Notes under the pieces: model-generated | Database searches by the model: none | Seen by the model: the letters and a program-made list of their open reading frames with translations, nothing else | Told to the model about the DNA's origin: nothing | Part shown: in pieces, positions 1-5,848 of the stretch | How positions within the stretch are numbered: the first letter of the stretch is position 1 | Layout: every line of letters starts with the position of its first letter | Program-made: the position numbers and the translations under genes | Source of the DNA: JBAPRR01 sp049281195 | GTDB lineage: Bacteria; Actinomycetota; Acidimicrobiia; Acidimicrobiales; CAVXTF01 | Assembly (NCBI GenBank): GCA_049281195.1 | Contig: JBAPRR010000083.1 | Span: 1 to 9,398 of the forward strand | DNA length: 9,398 nucleotides | Reading direction: 5' to 3'

Positions 1-431
1 GGACAGTTCAGCACCGAAGAGCCGTCGACGCCGCGGTAGCCGACCATGACGACATCGTGCTGGGCGGCCAGGCGGTTCGCTTGGGGGAACGTCATGTTGG
101 TTATGCCCGGGCCGCCATTGAGATGGAAAATCGGCGCCAACGGGTGCGATGAGCGAGCCAGGATCCGGATCACCGGCAGAGCGATCAGCCGCGACTTCGA
201 ACTCGCTCGGTTCTCCGGCACGACCAACGTTCCGCAATCCGCGGGCATCGCACCTTGCTCGGTTGCGTAAGTGCACGCGTGCATTGTCAGGTCACCCGCC
301 TTGGCTCCTTCCCGCACCGAGATCGCAGCGTCGCCGGGTGCGAACCGGATGTACGTCAGGCCGAACAACATTGCCCCGATTACCACCAGGGCAACGATCC
401 GACTGGGGTTGTAGATCCGCTTTGCCTTCAT
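1..431 (-). CDS. Alpha/beta hydrolase (TAP-like / proline iminopeptidase-like), 5' part only
   Basis: The gene enters at 431 and runs off the window at base 1, so only the first 143 residues are seen. The start ATG has a GGGAAGG ribosome binding site 7 bases upstream. Residues about 11-27 form one hydrophobic segment after a basic N-terminus (MKAKR), so the protein is either anchored in the membrane with its domain outside or secreted. Two cysteines (C53, C66) flank a stretch typical of exported actinobacterial hydrolases of this family. NGGPG at 105-109 matches the HGGPG-type oxyanion motif with N for H, and a DVVMVGYRG stretch near 126-134 corresponds to the conserved D-x-RG-x-G-x-S strand. 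The nucleophile serine, acid and histidine lie outside the window. Family-level function is hydrolysis of peptide or ester bonds; the substrate cannot be told. It lies downstream of the sensor kinase-regulator pair on the same strand, but a 320-base gap and its own start region argue for separate transcription. Confidence 0.85.
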   Translation of the reverse strand, partial: MKAKRIYNPSRIVALVVIGAMLFGLTYIRFAPGDAAISVREGAKAGDLTMHACTYATEQGAMPADCGTLVVPENRASSKSRLIALPVIRILARSSHPLAPIFHLNGGPGITNMTFPQANRLAAQHDVVMVGYRGVDGSSVLNC

Positions 432-520
432 GACGATGCCTTCCCTCGGTCCTGCGGAAAACGAGGTGGATCCCGCAACACGACGGTAACGACGGGGCTC
501 GGCGGAGTCGTCGGCCGCGA

Positions 521-703
521 GTGCGATTCGCGCTCGTCCCGCGGGCGGACTCGAGGCTCGTCCTTGAGGATGAGGTTCGAAATGACGCGGTCCGGCACCA
601 TCCGCGAATGCAGCGGCTCGCTTTGCCGCCGCGGACGTTCGGCGTCGACGCGCTCATCGTCGTCGCAGCGATCGACAGCGCGATCGGGCTAACTCGCGGT
701 GAC
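521..703 (+). pseudogene. Possible remnant of a sensor kinase N-terminus
   Basis: The gap 432-752 between two minus-strand genes holds a plus-strand open frame with strongly GC-rich third positions from 521 (GTG) to about 703. Its later part, from ATG 608, reads as a basic lead-in followed by a hydrophobic segment (VDALIVVAAIDSAIGL) ending in RGD. This resembles the first transmembrane helix of actinobacterial HisKA_3 sensor kinases and aligns loosely with the same region of the intact kinase encoded at 1409-2602. After 703 the frame continues only as an antisense shadow of the response regulator. I infer a broken kinase gene that once diverged from the hydrolase gene. The upstream half (521-607) is not recognised. 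A chance open frame in GC-rich DNA is the alternative. The rest of the gap should carry the hydrolase promoter, but no clear -35/-10 pair was found. Confidence 0.3.
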
Positions 704-720
704 CTACAAGCTCATCGCCG

Positions 721-752
721 CGCAAGACCGCTTGCGTGCGCCCTTGTGGGGC
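721..752. terminator. Paired hairpins after the response regulator gene
   Basis: CGCAAG-accg-CTTGCG (721-736) is a perfect 6-base stem with a 4-base loop. Next to it GCCC-TTGTG-GGGC (740-752) forms a second stem ending one base from the regulator stop codon. The position directly after a two-gene operon suits a terminator. There is no T-run, so an intrinsic terminator is not assured. Confidence 0.35.
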
Positions 753-1412
753 TTAGGTGGGTGTGGCTCCGGGTACGAGCCCGGTCTGGTACGCGAGCAC
801 GACGATTTGGACGCGGTCGCGGAGGCCGAGTTTCTGGAGGATGTGCGAGACGTGGGTCTTGACGGTCGTCTCGCTGATGAAGAGCTCCGCGCCGATCTCT
901 GCGTTGGACAGGCCGCGCGCGATGAGCCGGAGGATGTCTTGCTCGCGAGCGGTGAGCTCGTCGAGTTCTTTGGGCGGCTCGTGGCGAGGGATGCGCGTGA
1001 ATTCATTGATCACACGTTTGAGGATCGCGGGTGAGAGGAGCGCGTCTCCAGCGGCGACGGTGCGGACCGCCTCGATCAGCTGTTCGGGGGGATCGTCTTT
1101 GAGCACGAATCCGCTCGCGCCGGCGCTGAGGGATTCGTAGACGTATTCTTCGAGTCCGAAGGTGGTGAGGATCAGGATCCGCGCGGTGTTGTCGGCGGCA
1201 AGGATCCGGCGGGTGGCCTGGAGCCCGTCGAGCTCTGGCATGCGGATGTCCATCAGGATCACGGTCGGGTCAAACCGCGCCGCCATGGCTACCGCTTCCA
1301 GTCCGTTGCTTGCTTCGGCGACGACTTCCATGTCTTGTTCGCCGGCGAGCAGCATTCGGAAGCCGGCGCGGACCATGGACTGGTCGTCGGCGATGAGGAC
1401 TCGGATCGTCAT
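753..1412 (-). CDS. NarL/FixJ-type response regulator (REC-LuxR HTH)
   Basis: This 219-residue protein has the usual length and layout of the family. The N-terminal receiver domain (about 3-118) carries the acidic pair D9-D10, the phosphoacceptor D55 in an MDIRMPELDG context, T83 and the conserved K105. The C-terminal LuxR-type helix-turn-helix (about 150-213) contains the TAREQDILRLIARGLSNAEI and TVKTHVSHILQKLG signatures. Its ATG overlaps the kinase TGA by four bases (ATGA, 1409-1412), so the two are translationally coupled and form a two-component system. The expected role is that phosphorylation by the partner kinase drives dimerisation and DNA binding near its own or neighbouring promoters. 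Palindromic sites just upstream of the kinase gene are candidate targets. All key residues are present. The stimulus and regulon cannot be told from sequence; cell-envelope stress is common for this family in Gram-positives, but that is only a family tendency. Confidence 0.95.
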   Translation of the reverse strand: MTIRVLIADDQSMVRAGFRMLLAGEQDMEVVAEASNGLEAVAMAARFDPTVILMDIRMPELDGLQATRRILAADNTARILILTTFGLEEYVYESLSAGASGFVLKDDPPEQLIEAVRTVAAGDALLSPAILKRVINEFTRIPRHEPPKELDELTAREQDILRLIARGLSNAEIGAELFISETTVKTHVSHILQKLGLRDRVQIVVLAYQTGLVPGATPT

Positions 1413-2602
1413 GGCCGGTCTGGGGTGAGTGGGAGGCGAGTGCTGAGCGTGAACCCGCGGCCGTTTGTGGTGCCTGCGGTCATCTCGCCGCCGTAGAGTT
1501 TGACGCGCTCGCGGACTCCGATCAGGCCGTGGCCGTGGCCGTCGCTCGCCGCCGCGCCGGTGCCGTCGTCGCGCACTTCGATCCCTATCTCGTCCGGCGC
1601 ATACCGAACGGTGACCTCCGCGCAGCTGGCGCGGGCGTGCTTGAGCGAGTTGGTGAGACCCTCCTGAACAATCCGATACGCGGAGAGGTCGATTCCTGGC
1701 GGGAGCGGGAAACGCTCCCCTTCAAGGTGCAGCAGGACGGGCAGCCCCGCTCGGCCGATCTCCTTCAACAACGAGTCGAGGCCGTCAAGGCCGGGCTGAG
1801 GCGCGAGTTCGACGCCATCTCCGTCACGGCGCATCACACTGAGCAGACGACGCATCTCCGTCAGCGCGCCGCGCCCGGCCTGCTCGACACCCCTGAGGGC
1901 ATCGCGATCCTCGGCCATTGCGTCGGGCAGCCGGTGCCTGACAGCGCCGACGTGCAACACCATCACACTGACGGCATGCGCGACGATGTCGTGCAGCTCG
2001 CGCGCGATCCGCGCCCGCTCCTCGGTCACGGCGACGCGCGTCGCTGCATCCCGCCCCTGCTCGGCCTGTGTCGCATGTGACTCCGCCACCTCGGCTTGCT
2101 CGGCCCGCGAGCGGACGGCAAAACCTGCAACCCAGGCGACGGCGAAGTCGACAGGAATGAAGACGAGCTGGTCGACCGAGTGTCCGGGGATGTTGTAGAC
2201 GAGGGTCGCAGTAGCGCCGACCACGATCGCCATTCCGAGGCCGGCCCGCCGGACGTCCCGAAGGCTCCCGAGCAGGAATGCGACCGCCAGCCCGATCAGG
2301 AAGAGGGACTCCGGGTACGGGATAAGCAGCGGGTCGACGAACGAGATTCCCGCGGCCAAAAGCCAGTACGCCGCGGGTCCGGCAAACGGAAACCATCGCC
2401 GCGCGAACACGGGTAGTACCAGGATCGCGAGCGCGGGAAGGCAGAACCACAGCGTCGTTGTCGGAGCTCCGGACGAACCGCGTCCGAGCACCACGTCAAG
2501 GATCGCCACGATCGCCAGCAGCGCGATCAGCAGGTCGAACCAGTACGCACGGGCGAGATGTTCGATTCGGCTCACGCACTGAACGTACTCAACCCCCCCC
2601 AT
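1409..2602 (-). CDS. HisKA_3-family sensor histidine kinase, six TM segments
   Basis: With the ATG at 2602 this is a 397-residue kinase. Six hydrophobic segments lie at about 24-40, 51-67, 77-92, 99-114, 120-136 and 146-163, with almost no extracellular loop. A short coiled linker (about 165-195) follows, then the dimerisation/phosphotransfer domain with H204 in ARELHDIVAH. The HATPase_c domain has its N-box at EGLTNSLKHA (N318), a G1 box DDGTG (345-349) and the GHGLIGVRERV box near 358-367. This is the DesK/LiaS-like architecture that usually senses membrane state or ligands inside the bilayer. Start choice: AGGAGG (2608-2613) stands 5 bases before ATG 2602, while the in-frame GTG at 2606-2608 overlaps that site and is less likely. 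A later GTG (codon 10, before SRIEHL) is also possible. The start codon is immediately followed by G, giving a run of eight. It forms an operon with the response regulator. Confidence 0.93.
   Translation of the reverse strand: MGGVEYVQCVSRIEHLARAYWFDLLIALLAIVAILDVVLGRGSSGAPTTTLWFCLPALAILVLPVFARRWFPFAGPAAYWLLAAGISFVDPLLIPYPESLFLIGLAVAFLLGSLRDVRRAGLGMAIVVGATATLVYNIPGHSVDQLVFIPVDFAVAWVAGFAVRSRAEQAEVAESHATQAEQGRDAATRVAVTEERARIARELHDIVAHAVSVMVLHVGAVRHRLPDAMAEDRDALRGVEQAGRGALTEMRRLLSVMRRDGDGVELAPQPGLDGLDSLLKEIGRAGLPVLLHLEGERFPLPPGIDLSAYRIVQEGLTNSLKHARASCAEVTVRYAPDEIGIEVRDDGTGAAASDGHGHGLIGVRERVKLYGGEMTAGTTNGRGFTLSTRLPLTPDRP
2593..2600 (-). repeat. G8 homopolymer at the kinase start codon
   Basis: On the coding strand the G of the ATG and codons 2-4 (GGG GGG Gtt) form eight consecutive G. 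A one-base slip here would shift the reading frame at codon 2-3 of the kinase. Confidence 0.9.
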
Positions 2603-2609
2603 TCCCACC

Positions 2610-2625
2610 TCCTACCTAAGTAGGA
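2610..2625. promoter_or_regulatory. Palindrome over the kinase ribosome binding site
   Basis: TCCTACCTAAGTAGGA is a perfect 6-base inverted repeat with a 4-base centre. On the mRNA the 3' arm (GTAGGA) runs straight into GG, so part of the AGGAGG ribosome binding site sits in the stem. A further GTAGGA half-site lies at 2643-2648, 23 bases away. It could act as an operator for the LuxR-type regulator or as an RNA hairpin that limits kinase translation. Both roles are inferred. Confidence 0.45.
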
Positions 2626-3134
2626 ATCGAAATCGTCGGATGGTAGGAGCCTCGATCCAGCGTCCCGACGATGCCGATCTCGCGATCGCACCTTAGGTTC
2701 GTCGCGCCGCTGGCTCCCCACGAGAGAGCCACGGGTTGATGTTCACGCGCAGAAGCGGTTACGAGGGGAGCTCTCGCGGATTCACCGCTGTGGACCTCTT
2801 CGGGACCATTTCGAGGATAAGTGAACGCGTTTTCCCTGGTCACCGAGGTGCGAACAGTTGTCCCAGCACCTCCACAGGGTTCTAATGGACGTTCCAAGGT
2901 CTAGATGGCGGGTATCAAACCAACCCCATATGGAGGGTTGTGGTCGATGGCATCGACGGAGAAGGAACGGAGGGCGTAGGCACAGGCAGCTGGATAGGGT
3001 TGCGGAAGAAATCGACAAGGCCGCGCGGATGCGACGGCAGCAGCCGAGGTGGTACGACAGCTCGCCGTCGGGGTGAAAGTTTGAAGACGATCACCTCAAA
3101 GGGTGAGGTCTCCAAAACCTTGGTGATCGCTGTC
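2626..3134. other. Gene-poor stretch upstream of the kinase operon
   Basis: No convincing gene was found. The kinase-operon promoter should lie in the first 100-200 bases, but no consensus pair stands out. A plus-strand frame at about 2984-3076 has very GC-rich third positions and encodes a basic, helical-looking peptide (RQLDRVAEEIDKAARMRRQQ). It lacks a start with a good ribosome binding site, while the adjacent frame has ATG 2947 preceded by GGAGGG and stops after ten codons. This could be a frameshifted small gene, but the call is weak. Confidence 0.4.
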
Positions 3135-3290
3135 ATGGGAACGTCCAAGCGACCAGGAGCCAGTGCCGCACAACGTCGGCAACTGGTTGTTCGCGGGCTC
3201 GCCAAAAAAGGCATCAGCGCCCGCACCATAGGCCGTGTCTTCGAGATCCACCATCAGCGCGTCCCCGCGACCCTCGGCTGGCGCCAATAG
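3135..3290 (+). CDS. Small HTH-like ORF or fragment, uncertain
   Basis: This open frame encodes 51 residues from ATG 3135; the frame extends upstream to TTG 3081. Residues 11-44 read as two helices and a turn followed by a recognition-like helix (ARTIGRVFEIHHQRVPATLG). That resembles the 'IGxxxGISHQRVxQLL' pattern of helix-turn-helix segments in transposases and small DNA-binding proteins. The basic N-terminus (GTSKRPGASAAQRRQ) fits DNA binding. No good ribosome binding site precedes the ATG, and the opposite strand (3096-3455) also has an open frame with GC-rich third positions, so strand choice is not secure. I think it is a remnant of an HTH-containing gene such as a transposase, or a stand-alone small regulator. 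No function is assigned. Confidence 0.3.
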   Translation: MGTSKRPGASAAQRRQLVVRGLAKKGISARTIGRVFEIHHQRVPATLGWRQ

Positions 3291-3656
3291 GCCATTAGGG
3301 ACGGCGCCCTGGTGTTGAGGTCGTGCGAGCAAGCCGCACCCCACGTCATTCCTTACGCGGGCGAGGACATTGGTTTTCTGCAGAACAGGAATCGCAAAGA
3401 ATCTCGGGTTCGGGCCCAACCGATTCAAGAAAGGCAACAGTCTGTTGCCGCGCACCGATTTCCGGCCGGAGTGGCAACAGGAGGTTGCCTCGACAAGGTG
3501 CGATCGGCCGGATTCGGATTCCGATCAGCTGCGATTTTTCGGCACATCTTTGCCCTTTGAGGTCTAACGTGGTCAGCACACCGTTGTTGACTATTTGCGT
3601 CTTGGCACAAGCCGCGCCTCTCGCGATTTCTCCGCAACTCGATCAGAGGAGGCAGT
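3291..3656. other. Leader region of the MDMPI-like gene, with a possible gene scrap
   Basis: No solid gene was found. A plus-strand frame open from 3319 to the TAA ending at 3567 encodes a plausible-looking but unrecognised tail (FGPNRFKKGNSLLPRTDF and a PFEV end) with no start supported by a ribosome binding site. It may be the 3' end of a lost gene. The promoter of the following gene should lie near 3560-3640; TTGACT at 3587-3592 is a possible -35, without a matching -10. Confidence 0.35.
3433..3487. repeat. Cluster of GGCAAC/GTTGCC inverted repeats
   Basis: GGCAACAGTCTGTTGCC (3433-3449) is a perfect 8-base inverted repeat with a 1-base centre. The same word GGCAACAG recurs at 3473-3480 and is followed by GTTGCC at 3482-3487. 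CTGTTGCC (3442-3449) can also pair with GGCAACAG (3473-3480) across 23 bases. Four half-sites in 55 bases suggest either alternative RNA hairpins or a multi-site operator. The site is about 170 bases before the next gene. Confidence 0.55.
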
Positions 3657-4313
3657 TTGGGTTCGACGAAAATCACCGCGGTGGTCCCCGACGTATGGTC
3701 CGACGTCCACGACGAGCGAGCATCCTTGCTGGAACTCCTCGAAACGCTCAGTCCGGATGAGTGGAACACCCAGTCTTTATGTACCGAGTGGCGGATACGT
3801 GATGTTGTCGGTCACTTGGTCAGTGAGACCACCATGTCAATCCGTAAGCTCATCACGGGCACGATCAAGTCCGGGTTTCGGGTCAACAAGTTCATTGCTT
3901 CCGACGCTTGCAGAAAAGGCGCCCTGTCCGATCTAGAACTAGTCGAAGCCTTCAGGACTGCGGTGTCCACACGTACCCACCTCCCTGGGCTCTCATCGAT
4001 GTCCATGCTCGAAGGCATCGTTATTCACTCGCTCGATATTCGGCAACCCTTGCTCAGAGACAATGGGGTCCCAGAAAGACGCATGGTCCTAGTGGCTTCT
4101 GACCTCTTGTCCAGCCGATTCTTTGTTGGCCAAAAACTCTTTGCAGGTCTGCGAATAGCGGCGACCGACGCTGACTGGTCGCGCGGAGAGGGTGAGGAGG
4201 TCAAAGGCCCTATCGAGGGATTCGTCCTTGCCATGAGCGGAAGGTTCGTTGGTCTCGACAAGTTGCAAGGAGGAGGAATGGCCGCGGTGCGGCAGCGTGC
4301 GCAAAACCTGTAG
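3657..4313 (+). CDS. Maleylpyruvate isomerase-family mycothiol-dependent enzyme (DinB/MDMPI fold)
   Basis: This 218-residue protein has the N-terminal four-helix MDMPI signature: SLCTEWRIRDVVGHL (40-54), with H53 as the expected first metal ligand, and a second conserved block EGIVIHSLDIRQPL (119-132) with H124 and D127. This matches the actinobacterial group that uses mycothiol as cofactor, but the true maleylpyruvate isomerase activity belongs to only some members. Here the substrate is unknown; thiol transfer or detoxification is a reasonable family-level guess. The E-to-H spacing in the second block is one residue longer than the ExxxH I remember for the characterised isomerase, so the metal site may be altered. 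The start is TTG at 3657, chosen because AGGAGG (3647-3652) ends 4 bases before it and no ATG/GTG fits. It stands alone in a decayed region, with third-position GC lower than the kinase genes, suggesting separate ancestry. Confidence 0.82.
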   Translation: MGSTKITAVVPDVWSDVHDERASLLELLETLSPDEWNTQSLCTEWRIRDVVGHLVSETTMSIRKLITGTIKSGFRVNKFIASDACRKGALSDLELVEAFRTAVSTRTHLPGLSSMSMLEGIVIHSLDIRQPLLRDNGVPERRMVLVASDLLSSRFFVGQKLFAGLRIAATDADWSRGEGEEVKGPIEGFVLAMSGRFVGLDKLQGGGMAAVRQRAQNL

Positions 4314-4876
4314 ATCGGGGAAACCGAATCCTGCGGTTCCAGCGACGTCGCCCTTCTCCTTGAAACGGTAACGAGGTATCGGTCGCATGTTGCCAACGTG
4401 TTTCCCATGCCTCGTTGTAAGGATCTGAACGATCCGACGAGCGACGGTGCGGTTGACGCCTGTGTCACGTGTGGTGATGAAGCTGTGGCGAGATTTATGT
4501 CAACCAGAACGTTGAGGACCACTCCCATAGGGCACTGATCCCTCCCATCAACACTTCGACCCCGGGCTGACACCCGCAAACGAGGCGCGCTCGTCCAGCT
4601 AGCAGATGGCACCAAACGCCACACGGTTGGCGGTATTTGCTAACGACGATGTCGGTCAGCGCCACGCAAGCCGGTCTGTTCTCCTAGGCCGCCGATGTCA
4701 AACGACAGGCACGAGACACCCTTCGTATCCTGACTGAGCTGGAGCGGCATTGGATCGAGGGCCTCGTACGCCTAATTTTGTACTGCGCACTGGTGAAAGA
4801 AGTAGGTGGCGCGATCAATGCAGACCAAAGAGACGCAGAGTACCCACCTAGAGGCCAATTCCTACCGAATAGAGAT
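4314..4876. other. Gene-free stretch between the MDMPI-like gene and arsR
   Basis: No convincing gene was found. Short inverted repeats occur just after the MDMPI-like stop (GGAAaCCG / CGGTTCC, 4319-4340) and at 4421-4435 (GGATC-tgaac-GATCC). A plus-strand frame open from 4688 starts with a helical-looking stretch (RDTLRILTELERHWIEGL) but soon turns into implausible sequence with mixed codon use. I read the region as decayed DNA. Confidence 0.4.
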
Positions 4877-4910
4877 CTCCCAGGAGACGACGCTACGAGC
4901 GTCTGGGGAG
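4877..4910. terminator. Hairpin downstream of arsR
   Basis: GACGCT-acg-AGCGTC (4889-4903) is a perfect stem, extended by outer arms CTCCCA (4877-4882) and TGGGGAG (4904-4910) with a bulge and an internal loop. It lies about 55 bases beyond the arsR stop on the transcribed side, so it may end arsR transcripts. No T-run follows. Confidence 0.35.
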
Positions 4911-4964
4911 CCATAAGCGTCAACTGGCCTTTACCAAGTGCGCGTTGGATGGAATTCGCCGCTC

Positions 4965-5312
4965 CTAAGGGATTGAGCGGATCACCTGTTTTGCTGCGTC
5001 GGGGATGTCCTCCCTCAGAGAGTAGAACGCCCAGACGCCACGCTTGAAGCTTCGGATGAGTCCCGCAGCTTTGAGCTTGCCGAGATGGTGACTGACCGTT
5101 GGTTGTCCAAGGTCGAACGCTGCGGTGAAGTCACAGACGCAAACCGGCTCGGACGCCGCCTTCAGCATGTGAAGCATCTGCACCCTCGTCGGATCAGCGA
5201 GAGCCTTGTAGATCTCAGCCAAGTCGTCGGCCACCCGCTCGGGCAGCGGCGGCGCCAGCTCGACGCAACACCCTCTGACCCGATCCGGAGCTTCAATGAC
5301 CGCTTTCGGCAT
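4965..5312 (-). CDS. arsR: Arsenic-responsive ArsR/SmtB-family repressor
   Basis: This 115-residue winged-helix repressor divides from the ars operon and should release the shared intergenic operator when trivalent arsenic binds. The ArsR core is clear: IYKALADPTRVQMLHML (34-50), the recognition helix region QPTVSHHLGKLKAAGL (70-85) and the wing FKRGVWAFYSL (89-99). Candidate arsenic ligands are C15-C16 near the N-terminus, as in Corynebacterium glutamicum ArsR, plus C58 and C60 in an ELCVCDL-like motif (PVCVCDF), as in plasmid R773-type ArsR. Carrying both sets gives more thiols than needed for one three-coordinate site. Start ATG 5312 has no clear ribosome binding site. A TATCAT box (5319-5324 on the minus strand) lies six bases before it, so the message is probably leaderless. 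The assignment is very secure; the exact inducer, As(III) or methylated As(III), is not. Confidence 0.95.
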   Translation of the reverse strand: MPKAVIEAPDRVRGCCVELAPPLPERVADDLAEIYKALADPTRVQMLHMLKAASEPVCVCDFTAAFDLGQPTVSHHLGKLKAAGLIRSFKRGVWAFYSLREDIPDAAKQVIRSIP

Positions 5313-5401
5313 GTCCCAATGATACCGGATGCATTGACAACGGTCGATACATTCGCTTACTGTGCATCCATCGACATTCTTCGATCTAAGGAGTAAAGCC
5401 C
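5313..5401. promoter_or_regulatory. Divergent arsR / arsI operator-promoter region
   Basis: For the arsI operon, TTGACA (5334-5339) and TACTGT (5358-5363) with an 18-base spacer form a good -35/-10 pair. For arsR, TATCAT on the minus strand sits next to the start codon. Two inverted repeats could bind ArsR: CAATG-N10-CATTG (5317-5336), which overlaps both promoters, and ATCGA-N6-TCGAT (5370-5385), just after the plus-strand -10. AAGGAG (5388-5393) is the arsI ribosome binding site. Confidence 0.6.
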
Positions 5402-5848
5402 ATGTCTCGTGTCCAGCTGGCGCTCAACGTCAGTGACATCGGCGCCGCCGTCGAGTTCTACAGCAAGCTCTTCGGATCCGAGCCCGCCAAGCTGAGGCCG
5501 GGGTACGCCAACTTCGCCATCGCAGAACCCCCGCTCAAGCTTGTCCTGATCGAAAGTGAGTCCTCTCGGGACTCCGGGGCCGCCGGTGCCCTGAATCATT
5601 TGGGCGTCGAGGTTGCGTCCCCGCAAGAGGTCAGCGATGCAACGAAGTGGCTGGCAGCGTCGGGGCTCGAACCGGATGTTAAGAACGCGACCACATGTTG
5701 CTACGCCGTGCAGGACAAAGCTTGGGTCGTCGACCCCGATGGCGCACCGTGGGAGGTCTACACGGTGTTGGCCGATGCGCCAGACGAGACCGGCCTGGGG
5801 TGCTCAACGGAAGGCTGCGTTCCGATCGGTTCCACTGCTTGCTGTTGA
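5402..5848 (+). CDS. arsI: ArsI-type C-As lyase (vicinal oxygen chelate dioxygenase; CadI-like)
   Basis: This 148-residue VOC-fold enzyme belongs to the family that cleaves the carbon-arsenic bond of trivalent organoarsenicals such as methylarsonous acid, using Fe(II) and oxygen, to give arsenite. The N-terminus MSRVQLALNV, the central RPGYANFAIAEPPLKLVL (32-49) and NHLGVEV (65-71) are hallmark stretches. Q5, H66 and E118 (PWEVYTV) are the expected metal ligands, and the adjacent pair C99-C100 (TTCCYAVQDKAW) is the organoarsenical-binding thiol pair of characterised ArsI. A Cys-containing tail follows (C134, C139, C147-C148), as in other actinobacterial members. The related mycobacterial protein is called CadI because it is cadmium-induced. 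The start ATG has AGGAG 8 bases upstream. It is the first gene of the operon opposite arsR, and its TGA overlaps or nearly abuts the channel gene. The enzymatic role is strongly supported by the context. Confidence 0.93.
   Translation: MSRVQLALNVSDIGAAVEFYSKLFGSEPAKLRPGYANFAIAEPPLKLVLIESESSRDSGAAGALNHLGVEVASPQEVSDATKWLAASGLEPDVKNATTCCYAVQDKAWVVDPDGAPWEVYTVLADAPDETGLGCSTEGCVPIGSTACC

Noticed and set aside
1529..2080. 183-codon plus-strand open frame antisense to the kinase
   Set aside because: It is explained by high GC opposite a strongly supported histidine kinase with all its catalytic boxes.
3096..3455. 119-codon open frame on the minus strand opposite the HTH-like ORF
   Set aside because: Codon bias is fair, but there is no domain, the start is GTG without a clear ribosome binding site, and the plus-strand HTH-like reading is more interpretable. 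It cannot be fully excluded.
3657..4313. The MDMPI-like gene as a member of the arsenic island
   Set aside because: It is 650 bases from arsR, points towards it with no shared operon, and belongs to a broad family; thiol chemistry alone does not link it to arsenic.
4025..4624. 199-codon open frame on the minus strand
   Set aside because: It runs antisense through the MDMPI-like gene, has Ser/Arg-rich composition and no recognisable motif or ribosome binding site; treated as a shadow.
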